A stretch of DNA of 64,000 nucleotides from Mucor racemosus (lineage: Eukaryota; Mucoromycota; Mucoromycetes; Mucorales; Mucoraceae), in contig JAPEHQ010000003.1 of NCBI GenBank assembly GCA_027405735.1, forward strand, positions 2,604,001 through 2,668,000, read 5' to 3'. The translations under genes were made by a program, and so were the position numbers. Every line of letters begins with the position of its first letter. Within the stretch, counting starts at the first letter, position 1. A model generated the notes under the pieces. That model saw only the letters and a list, made by a program, of their open reading frames with translations. It did not search any database and had not been told where the DNA came from. Shown one piece after another: positions 54,634 through 64,000 of the stretch.

Positions 54634-56587
54634 TAGGCAATATCTGTTATCATATAAACATGCATTTTTTCTACCAGAAAAACCGTCTGTCATATCATAC
54701 ATTTATTAAAAAAATGCAAAAGTGAGCCCGTAGGGCGATGCCGTAATTCAGCTTAGCAAGATTTAATTGTTAAGACTCTTATACTATGGTATTTCTATGT
54801 TTTAAATAAAAAAGCGTTTGTTCTTTTTTTACTTTTCTTATATTTAACCATTTAGGGTCTGAAAATTCAGTTTTTGTAGCGGACATTTTTGGGGCTCATT
54901 TTACCCTTACCAACACTCATGATTTTCATCAAAAAACAGAAAAATCAAATTTTAATACCAAAATAGACGTTTAAATATACAACATTGTGAGAGAAAATTG
55001 TAGCCATAACTAATGCACATTTTATAAAAACTTAATATTAAATGTTAAGTAATGAAAATTTGTACTTTTGGCCCAAAAACGGTTTTTTGATTAAAGGATT
55101 TTCATGTAACATTTTGCAATAAAAATGTTTGTTGTTTTTTATTGAGCAAATAGAGCACTAAATTCTGTATATGTGTATATTTTTTGTTTTTATAATTGGT
55201 AGTACAATTAACTCTAGATTTGCAAAATCAGAAAAAAAAATTAAAAAATGTCAAAATCGATGATCTGGACAAGAATAATTTTCGGAATTAATATTTCGTT
55301 TATAGGCCTTGTAAGTCTTAAAAATAAGAAATTTTACAATATTTGAGAACTTTTTCAAGGATTAATGATGCTGTACCCACTTGATTCAAGCTTATTACTA
55401 TAAATATATATACATGTTAATATTATGTGGTAGTTTATTTGATGATAATATAGTCTTACTTTATAATTATTGAGCTAGAGGTAATTTACATTGAGTTTTA
55501 GTGTTACCTCTCCAATATCATAAACATAAACATGGAAATCACTGGAACCTATTGCCACCTTTTACCCTCTTTGTCCCAAGCCAGTTTATTCAATGCTTTA
55601 TCAGAACCAACTTAAGTACTTACAAATGGTTCCTTGGTATTTGCATTCAAATCAGATAAATCAAATTGATTGGTTCCATTTACTATAGTATCAAACATAT
55701 CATCAACCCACCTTATGATAAATGTCAATCTAAAATCAGAAACATTCCATTATTGTCATTGTTATAAGCTATGAAAAGCTTGATTTTTAGTAATACAGCA
55801 ATTAAATAAAAAACAAGATGATTCTAATAGTATATAATGAGTATTTAACACCTAAGTAAGTTTTTTGATAAAGTATGCTTTTAAACCTTTTTAAAAAACC
55901 TGAGGCAAACACGACGTCTTGGTCCTGTAATTTCTATCCATCATCAAAATGTTGCAATTTCCATTACACAATCAACGCATCTTTTAACTACCTTGACCTC
56001 GATGTACATTGTTGGGTATCAGTTTTCCACCAGTTGTGTTTTCTCCTATTCATTAATATTCAGTCATACTAAATTACGATTTGTAGCACTGCCAAAAAAA
56101 AGAATAAATACGTAAAGATTTTTCTGCATATCAAAGTATGCGACTTAGTAGCAATAATTATACTTAACTAATAAGCTTTTTGAAGAGCCTATTAATGTTA
56201 ATCAGAATAATCAGTACTTTCATTTAAAAGTAAGCTTTGATTTATACATTTACATTCGCTCATTCAATAAATGACATTGCATTTATTATCCATTATATCA
56301 ATCAGCCAACTTTATCTTCTTGATTTGATACATTTGTCAGTTAAATGCCTAAATTACACTTGAGCCATCAGGTATCGCCACAAAACATCTCGTACAGATT
56401 GACAAAACATCACAATTTGGATAATTTTTTTGTGTTCATATCATAGATCTGAGCTCTCTCACACATTTATAGATATCCGCATCAACCATATCTCTATTTG
56501 TTCAATTTAACTGAAATACACTGAACGCTAACTTTGTGCTTGAAAAAACGCCTTACTTTATTGCGAGTCAGCACAACTAATTTGATT
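54634..56587. repeat. Left arm of a large inverted repeat (family B DNA)
   Basis: 1954 bp, the reverse complement of 57299-59251. From 54634 to about 56111 I find no difference between the arms wherever compared; from 56112 inward they differ often (about one base in five to ten, with small indels). The arm holds the family B middle and right parts with the dynein-like fragment at 55505-55690 on the minus strand. Family B sequence extends outward to about 54589 on this side. Confidence 0.85.
55505..55690 (-). pseudogene. Captured dynein intermediate chain fragment, copy 3
   Basis: Minus strand reads NGTNQFDLSDLNANTKEPFVST, stop, VGSDKALNKLAWDKEGK, then a 1 bp loss in the AAA run shifts the frame before the remaining YVYD part. 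The order (FDL..LN..T..P..ST, LNKLAWD, VYVYD) matches the last blade of dynein intermediate chains. It carries the same in-frame TAA as copy 1. Confidence 0.7.
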
Positions 56588-56753
56588 CTCATTTAAAATC
56601 AACAATTGAATCAAATAAATTTGAGATTAGACGACTCATTTTAATAGTTTTTGTGCATACCATGAGCTAATAATGGACCGTTATTATAGATACGCTAACC
56701 AAGGATGGTGAGTTAAAATTCTAATGGAGGAATGAGTCAATTAGCAGTATAAA

Positions 56754-57283
56754 TGTCGTATATTTTCAGGATTGATAAATAGTACTTAAAAAAGAATACA
56801 ATTATAAAAGAATGAGTAATTAATCAGTTCTTCAACTGTATAATAAAAACAAGATATCGTTTATTTAGATGTAAAAGTATGGCCTTTTATATTGATTTGA
56901 CATTGAGATCCTGAGATGTAATTTAAGGCACTATGGAACCATTGAATCTGTTTGATAGTAATCTAATGAATTGAAATGGATTAATCATAATTTAATCGTT
57001 CTTGCAGAGCTTGTGAGTTGTATTGTTTCAATGCTGCGCTAAATATGCTTGGATGTTGATTTGATAACTACTTGATTGGTTAACTGCTGGGATGAAATAA
57101 TGTGGTGTCATAATTGAGGTAAAAGCTTTCTTGGTAATTACTGGATTAAACTTGATACGCTAGGAGTTTCTTATATCCGATATCAAGACTTGCACTTCAA
57201 TACATGTCGTAGTCAATAGATTGTAAGATGTATTGATACTGTAGAAGGTGATAATGTATGATACTAGTAGGTGGAATACAACA
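56754..57283 (-). mobile_element. Solo LTR, family C, copy 1, between the palindrome arms
   Basis: About 530 bp, the reverse complement of 61221-61755. It begins at TGTCGTATATTTTCAGGATTG (the first 20 bp of the other copy's end are missing) and ends GGTGGAATACAACA. On the minus strand a TATAAAAGGCC box followed by AATAAACG gives the reading direction. It lies 15 bp from the inner edge of the right arm. Confidence 0.75.
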
Positions 57284-57298
57284 ATAAATAAAATATTA

Positions 57299-59251
57299 AA
57301 ATCAAATTAGTTGTGATGACTCGCAATAAAGTAAGGCGTTTTATCAAGTACAATGTTAGCGTTCAATGTATTTCAGTTAAGTTGAACAGGTAAAGATATC
57401 GTTGATGCGGATATCTATGAATGTGTGAGAGAGCTCAGATCTATGAACACAAAAAAATTATCCAAATTGTGATGTTTTGTCAATCTGTACGAGATGTTTT
57501 GCGGCGATACCTGGTGACTCAAGTGTAATTTAGGCATTTAACTGTCAAACGTATCGAATCAAGATGAAGTTGGTTATTTGATATAATGGATAATAAATGC
57601 AATGTAATTTATTGAATGGTGAATGTACATGTATCGTATAAAGCAACACAGCTTACTTGTGAAGGAAAATACTAATTATTCGGATTAACATCAATAGGTT
57701 CAAAAAGCATAGTTAAATGCAATCAATGCTACTAAAGCACATACTGTACTTTGATATGCAGAAAAATCTTTATGTATTTATTCTTTTTTTTGGCAGTGCT
57801 ACAAATCGTAATTTAGTATGACTGAATATTAATGAATAGGAGAAAACACAACTGGTGGAAAACTGATACCCAACAATGTACATCGAGGTCAAGGTAGTTA
57901 AAAGATGCGTTGATTGTGTAATGGAAATTGCAACATTTTGATGATGGATAGAAATTACAGGACCAAGACGTCGTGTTTGCCTCAGGTTTTTTAAAAAGGT
58001 TTAAAAGCATACTTTATCAAAAAACTTACTTAGGTGTTAAATACTCATTATATACTATTAGAATCATCTTGTTTTTTATTTAATTGCTGTATTACTAAAA
58101 ATCAAGCTTTTCATAGCTTATAACAATGACAATAATGGAATGTTTCTGATTTTAGATTGACATTTATCATAAGGTGGGTTGATGATATGTTTGATACTAT
58201 AGTAAATGGAACCAATCAATTTGATTTATCTGATTTGAATGCAAATACCAAGGAACCATTTGTAAGTACTTAAGTTGGTTCTGATAAAGCATTGAATAAA
58301 CTGGCTTGGGACAAAGAGGGTAAAAGGTGGCAATAGGTTCCAGTGATTTCCATGTTTATGTTTATGATATTGGAGAGGTAACACTAAAACTCAATGTAAA
58401 TTACCTCTAGCTCAATAATTATAAAGTAAGACTATATTATCATCAAATAAACTACCACATAATATTAACATGTATATATATTTATAGTAATAAGCTTGAA
58501 TCAAGTGGGTACAGCATCATTAATCCTTGAAAAAGTTCTCAAATATTGTAAAATTTCTTATTTTTAAGACTTACAAGGCCTATAAACGAAATATTAATTC
58601 CGAAAATTATTCTTGTCCAGATCATCGATTTTGACATTTTTTAATTTTTTTTTCTGATTTTGCAAATCTAGAGTTAATTGTACTACCAATTATAAAAACA
58701 AAAAATATACACATATACAGAATTTAGTGCTCTATTTGCTCAATAAAAAACAACAAACATTTTTATTGCAAAATGTTACATGAAAATCCTTTAATCAAAA
58801 AACCGTTTTTGGGCCAAAAGTACAAATTTTCATTACTTAACATTTAATATTAAGTTTTTATAAAATGTGCATTAGTTATGGCTACAATTTTCTCTCACAA
58901 TGTTGTATATTTAAACGTCTATTTTGGTATTAAAATTTGATTTTTCTGTTTTTTGATGAAAATCATGAGTGTTGGTAAGGGTAAAATGAGCCCCAAAAAT
59001 GTCCGCTACAAAAACTGAATTTTCAGACCCTAAATGGTTAAATATAAGAAAAGTAAAAAAAGAACAAACGCTTTTTTATTTAAAACATAGAAATACCATA
59101 GTATAAGAGTCTTAACAATTAAATCTTGCTAAGCTGAATTACGGCATCGCCCTACGGGCTCACTTTTGCATTTTTTTAATAAATGTATGATATGACAGAC
59201 GGTTTTTCTGGTAGAAAAAATGCATGTTTATATGATAACAGATATTGCCTA
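57299..59251. repeat. Right arm of the large inverted repeat
   Basis: 1953 bp, partner of 54634-56587; the inner edge starts AATCAAATTAGTTGTG and the outer edge is the TAGGCAATATC block. Family B continues beyond it, from 59695 to about 60955, after the solo LTR at 59254-59689. Confidence 0.85.
58195..58380 (+). pseudogene. Captured dynein intermediate chain fragment, copy 4 (mirror of copy 3)
   Basis: Plus-strand mirror of the 55505-55690 fragment, identical to it with the same TAA and the same 1 bp loss. The two therefore share a recent origin or have been homogenised. Confidence 0.7.
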
Positions 59252-59253
59252 TT

Positions 59254-59689
59254 TGAAATGCCCAAGATTTAGAATACATATTGTAGCAAGAAGAGAAACG
59301 TATAATTTAATAATAAAGGAACTTGTTAGATTAAATCACACACAAAAACTGTAGATCATCTTTATTTAATATCAATAATTTGTCCTATTTATATACAAAT
59401 TCTATATTACATTTATCCGTTAGATCAGTTTTGTATCAATTATATCTTTCTGACATTCCATGTCAGATCAATCTATCTACATTAGTAGCACAGCACATTC
59501 AATTTAAGCTTATTTTATATCGCTAAATCCAACAAGTGAATATGTCTCACATATCCCCTTTCCTGGATCTTACTTTAGAACAATAAGAACAATCAAGAAT
59601 GTTACCACAGATCAGTTAGCTGACTTCTTATCAATAAGGATTACAAATCAAAAGGTTCATTATCTTACAAATAACCGGTGGATGCAACA
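59254..59689 (-). mobile_element. Solo LTR, family D (436 bp), 5 bp target duplication CTATT
   Basis: Starts TGAAATGCCC and ends GGATGCAACA, flanked by CTATT at 59249-59253 and 59690-59694. Excision restores the family B sequence GCCTATTTTG...GCGCTG seen in other copies. On the minus strand it has TATATAAATAGGAC and AATAAAGATG, promoter and poly(A)-like, so it reads on the minus strand. Confidence 0.88.
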
Positions 59690-59694
59690 CTATT

Positions 59695-60955
59695 TTGTTT
59701 AATTTATGATTCATGCGCTGTAATACTGCTTTTACGTTGGCTGAAATGAGTAATTCAGCAGGGTTTTAATTGCGCTAAATAATGTAAAGCCTTTAAAATT
59801 CTTTTCTACGTGTGTTATTTTTCTCTTTTTGTTTTCATAATCCAAGAATATATTCACTGTTTCTGTGTTTCATAACGTATATCAGACTATCAAACTGGTA
59901 TTCTTTTCTTTTATCTGAATATGCATGCTAACACAAGGGACTAATAATATTTTTAATATATGTAATAGTCGTTATATTAGAGACTGATATTTTCATTAAC
60001 CGCATTCTAAAATCAAATATCATTATTTACTACTGTATTGTTGGACGTACTTCTTGATTACGAGATCAAAAAAATCGAAGGCAATGATATTTATATATAC
60101 TCAATGAAAAGCTAAAACTAGCTACAAACTCACGAAATGTTCCAGAAAAGTGATAAAATTTCAAATGATATAGAAGAATAAAAAAGGGTAATCTGATGTC
60201 TTGCCTAATAACCATAGTTTTGATCGTAGCTATGCTTGAAAAGAAATCTTTTTACCATTGATAATCGTAATAAACTACAATAGCAAGTTTAAACAAGGTT
60301 AATTTATTTAAATTTTATATTTGATAAAGTAACATTTATAATATTAGATTTGGCTTGCATATAAATTTAAGCAGTAAGTGTTATTTAAGTTTATGCTCGA
60401 GCAAAAACCATTGTTGTTGCTGTAAACGTTATAATAGCTATAAGCATATTTACAGATGATGATAATTGTAAATATGTTGGGTCTTGCATGTATTTCTCTA
60501 CATCAACAACGTATTGTTGAATTGTATTGTCTATAACAACCTATATTAATAAAAGCAAATGTAATTTAAAAACCCATTCCAGTAAAAAAATGTAATGGAA
60601 TTTTGAGAACGGCACGATGCTCATGTACAAACCAATCTGTGCCCATACAATCAGCTCATTTTGCTCATGGTAAGATTTTATTATTTTGCACAAATAGGGA
60701 TGATAATGATATGCTTATGGGCAATTCATGTACTATTATACACAAATGAAATTAATGTCATGCACATGGACAGAATCTATAATCCTGCACATACAGGTTT
60801 TTCGTTGTGCTCGTGCGCAGTTTCTTTTGTTGTGCCAGTGTGCATCTTGTTATCCTTTTAGCCATATTCAGTGGGCACAACAGCTCAGGCTATACTGTGC
60901 AACCCACCTGGGCACAATGAAATCATCTTGTGCAGCACAGGTCGGCCATAGTAGA
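59695..60955 (-). repeat. Family B repeat, left part, inverted
   Basis: Continuation of the right palindrome arm, the reverse complement of 15736-16920. It includes the reverse of GCAAGCCAAATCTAAG at about 60350, TGCTCGAGCAAAAACCATTGTTG (about 60395) and the GCACA/TGTGC array at 60610-60955. Two plus-strand frames at 60661-60988 are by-products of that array. Confidence 0.7.
60610..60955. repeat. Array of GCACA/TGTGC motifs, second copy
   Basis: Mirror of the 15736-16030 array: CCTGCACATACAGG, GTTGTGCTCGTGCGCAG, GTTGTGCCAGTGTGCATC, GTGGGCACAACAGC, CCTGGGCACAATG, TTGTGCAGCACAGG. The motif stays recognisable although the flanking bases differ, as expected of a protein-binding array. Confidence 0.6.
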
Positions 60956-61220
60956 AGCCATGCCATGCATTCAAATAAGAGATTATGAATATAAACCATA
61001 AATAACCAGGGGTATTATTCTAATGCATCAAAAATATCAAGGATATTCATAATGAGTTTTATTATAAATAAAGAAATCTAAAAATATTATACGAATTAAA
61101 TATAATAAATAAGGGATGTTATGAACGCATGATTGACAATTGAGATTGTCAAAACTGATTTAAGAGCCGTTCTTGACTACGTAAATCAAGAACCCAACAG
61201 CCCGACAATATATTTAGAAT

Positions 61221-61774
61221 TGTTGTATTCCACCTACTAGTATCATACATTATCACCTTCTACAGTATCAATACATCTTACAATCTATTGACTACGACAT
61301 TTATTGAAGTGCAAGTCTTGATATCGAATATAAGAAACTCCTAACGTATCAAGTTTAATCCAGTAATTACCAAGAACGCTTTGACCTCAATTATGACACC
61401 ACATTATTTCATCCCAGCAGTTAGCCAATCAAGTAGTTATCAAATCAACATCCAAGCATATTTAGCACAGCATTGAAACAATACAACTCACGAGCTCTGC
61501 AAGAACGATTAAATTATGATTGATCCATTTCAATCCATTAGATTACTACCAAACAGATCCAATGATTCAATAATAGTGCCTTAAATTACACCTTAGGATC
61601 TCAATGTCAAATCAATATAAAAGGCCATACTTTTACATCTAAATAAACGATATCTTGTTTTTATTATACAGTTGAAGAACTGATTAATTACTCATTCTTT
61701 TATACTTGTATTCTTTTTTAAGTACTATTTATCAATCCTGAAAATATACGACAAGAATTGTGGAATAACTAACA
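61221..61774 (+). mobile_element. Solo LTR, family C, copy 2 (about 554 bp)
   Basis: Starts TGTTGTATTCCACC and ends GTGGAATAACTAACA, so the ends are near-inverted. It matches the inverted copy at 56754-57283 closely. TATAAAAGGCC near 61616 and AATAAACG near 61645 give a plus-strand direction. The flanks AGAAT and GTCGA do not match, so the exact ends or the insertion history are uncertain. Confidence 0.75.
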
Positions 61775-62588
61775 GTCGATACAACAATTGCCAGATAAAT
61801 ATCAATAACCAAATAATTTAGGTAGAGAAGTAGAAATAGCATTTTCTTGTAGATTATCCATTATTTAATAAAGGGGGTAGTATATCAGAAATTTACCCAG
61901 GTGTAGAAACCTAGAAATAATTATTAAAATTTAACATGACATAACATTTAGTAACTCATCATACTAAATTCCATACCTAACCACTAGTATTAACAACGAA
62001 TACCAGAAATACTCAGCAATACTTAGCAACAATGAAACATAGGGAATCCTTCATCTTATCCAAATGATACAATCACATATTCCCAATTCTACATGTTATA
62101 CTAGAATCTAGATACATCGCGACAGTAGTCGTATTACAGTATCAGGATATTGTTATTGTTACTACACCATTAATAGCTATTGTATCACTTGATAATCTCT
62201 TATATATATTATGTCATTCTCTACATTGAATAAAACCTCACCTTTTACTCTTGTCTAATTCTTATTAGTTTTGGTAAAACACTGCAAACCATATCAAATA
62301 TATTAATATCCGGTAATTAATTAATAATATTAATAACCAAATAACTATCTAGAAAACATATAAATATGAAGCACCAATAAATTAATAAAATGTATCTTCT
62401 TAGCAGAGTATTTTTATATTAGTATCTCTTGATACAACAAAAGGATTTAAACAGTGTCCCTTTTTAAGCTTTTTTATAAAATTTTTACCTTTTTACTGCA
62501 ATCACAGATCAGTTAGCTGATTTCTTAGCAATAGGGATTACAAATCAAAAGGTTCCTTATTTTGCAAATAACTTGTGAACGCAACAAT
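61775..62588 (+). mobile_element. Probable further LTR material ending in a family D-like 3' end
   Basis: 62505-62588 (ACAGATCAGTTAGCTGATTTC through AAATAACTTGTGAACGCAACA) matches the last 85 bp of the family D LTR. Upstream at about 62203-62235 are a TATATATATTATG box and GAATAAAACC, an LTR-like promoter and poly(A) pair. The left end may be TGTAGAAACC at about 61902. Only the right end is firm. Confidence 0.45.
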
Positions 62589-62929
62589 ATCTGTATGTAA
62601 TTAAAAGAGTCAATAACAAAATACAAGCGCACTGGTCTATCACTGACCAAAAAAGTTAACTTGAAATCGCTTGTAAAGAATTAAACAGCATTGTAGGTTT
62701 TTGCCTATTATTTATGTTAAATCTCATTTCAATCCCATATTGAACCTGACATCCAAATGGAATTGAAATGGTATAAATACCTTTAGAATCATCCAGGACC
62801 TGATGGCTCCTGTCTTCCTTTTTTAACTTAATAATAAAGACCCTACGTTCTCCGTGATATAATCACTTGTAGTCTTTATTTTATTTGTATTGGAAATTGG
62901 AAATAATCGTTATCTACATATAACTCTCA

Positions 62930-64000
62930 AGTATGCTAAGATGCTAATTTTATATATTTACCAGATAGATCCAATTGAAAGGTACTCTGCGTTTTTTGTT
63001 TGAGCGAAAAATATTAATTTTTCGTCGAGATATCAAAATAATAGTTCACATTAGAGCTTACATCTTATAGTAGTTGAGTTTCAAAATTTATTTTTCAAAT
63101 CGACCAGGAAATGGTTAAAAACCCAAATTCGCTTAATAGCTCGTGAACTGCAAAGTTAAACTAGCATATTAAATAGTTTCTGTACAGTTTTAAATTCTGC
63201 ATCCATTAAGGTAAAATTCAAACAAATATTTTCTATTAAATTTTGCGCAAAATGCAATTGAAATTTTGAAGGTTTTTTGAAGATACACATCACTTTTTAT
63301 AAAAATATTTTAAATATAAGTAATGGATATAATGTGTAAAAACATTATCTATCGATTGAGCTACTGCTGAACCTTATAACTCCATTTTTCGTAGAGAAAA
63401 CAAGGTTTTTGTCAATTTTTTTTCCAAATTCAGAATTTGGGATGAAGGTATACAAGGAGAAAATTGAAGCTAGAAACGAAGGCACCTCTTTGTACACATT
63501 TTTGAGAATATCTCCACGAAAAATCAATATTTTGAAAAAAACTAAATTGGGTCTGGTAGGGATCAACAAGATAAATGAAATGAATGTTAAAAAAATGCTG
63601 TTCAATTTAACGAATATTTTGAAATCTACTACAAAAATGCCAAAAAAATGAGAAAAAAATAAAAGTGTTCAGAATTCATTCACAATGAAATATGTTATAG
63701 AGCACATCAAAAGAAGTAAGTTTTATTATAAAAAAATATTAGTATAGCTTAATTTGTTGTAGAGATACGAAGGTTCAAAGTTTTTACTTTTAACAGTGAA
63801 ATACCTGTAAAAGTCTGAAACATTAACACTAAAAAATTTATACCAACAGCAAAAAATAGGATATTTCCGGATACTTATTTTCAGATTAATGATGATTATC
63901 TCAGGTACATTTTCATATAATTTTTTCTTGATGTTATTTAGTGAAAAAACAAGTAGAGCAGTGATGAAAGGAGAGACTCAGTTTATGTGATATTATAAAC
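62930..64000 (+). repeat. Repeat family E, copy 3, running off the window
   Basis: Collinear with 46340-47400 and 21740-22760: TTTTTCGTCGAGATATCAAAATAATAG, GCTCGTGAACTGCAAAGT, CCATTTTTCGTAGAGAAAACAAGG, GGGATGAAGGTATACAAGG, ATATCTCCACGAAAAATCAATATTTTGAA. The short frames at 63345-63651 on both strands correspond to those in the other two copies and are not supported as genes. Confidence 0.7.

Noticed and set aside
55875..58010. Identical 65-codon frames at 55875-56072 (+) and 57813-58010 (-)
   Set aside because: They are identical only because they lie in the arms of the inverted repeat; the other family B copies do not keep the frame.
60661..60988. Cys-rich plus-strand frames in the GCACA array
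   Set aside because: The Cys-rich pattern is a direct result of TGTGC repetition.
1..64000. CRISPR array, prokaryotic operon or phage region
   Set aside because: Introns, a tRNA with Pol III terminator, LINEs and solo LTRs show nuclear fungal DNA; no evenly spaced identical repeats with unique spacers were seen.

Overview
The window reads as AT-rich nuclear DNA of an early-diverging fungus, most likely Mucoromycota (probably Mucorales). The reasons are protein genes cut by many 50-65 bp GT-AG introns, fungal gene content (Snx4, Cns1/TTC4, GH47 mannosidase, neutral ceramidase, RPB6), an APE-type LINE, and many solo LTRs. The lineage is inferred from gene style and content; no marker gene was compared.

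Layout. 1-1369 is the 3' part of a threonyl-tRNA synthetase gene. 1.6-24 kb is almost all mobile or repeated DNA: a decayed LINE (1.6-4.2 kb), an inverted-repeat element (4.25-5.09 kb), a MITE-like element rich in GCTCG (6.15-6.48 kb), three solo LTRs of one family, two copies of a long non-autonomous repeat that carries a dynein intermediate chain fragment (family B), and an apparently intact 4.8 kb LINE (10134-14925) set in the D arm of a tRNA-Ala(AGC) gene. After that come a nested solo LTR, a degenerate tandem repeat and the first copy of another dispersed repeat (family F/E). 25-52.6 kb is gene-rich: two small secreted Ser/Ala- or Ser/Thr-rich proteins, Snx4/Atg24, pseudouridine-5'-phosphate glycosidase, phospholipid scramblase, TTC4/Cns1, a small acidic membrane protein, oligopeptidase B-like S9A peptidase, class I alpha-mannosidase, an acyl-CoA-synthetase-like pseudoenzyme, neutral ceramidase and RPB6, with two repeat copies at 45.3-47.5 kb. 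52.6-64 kb is again repeat territory. It is dominated by a near-palindrome (54634-59251) made of two inverted family B copies, with three solo LTRs in or beside it and a last F/E copy at the right edge.

The genes are housekeeping genes with no common pathway, though several touch membranes and lipids (Snx4, scramblase, ceramidase, the acyl-CoA-synthetase-like protein). The scramblase and TTC4 genes share a 184 bp divergent promoter. The scramblase stop codon lies only 51 bp from the start of the glycosidase gene.

Most unusual observations: the LINE whose 14 bp target duplication rebuilds the tRNA gene it hit; its TAATG stop-start overlap; the dynein fragment amplified inside a transposon-like repeat; the palindrome with a sharp step in arm identity; and the full-length but catalytically degraded acyl-CoA-synthetase-like gene built from very small exons. 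Exon limits were placed by eye from splice signals and reading-frame continuity.
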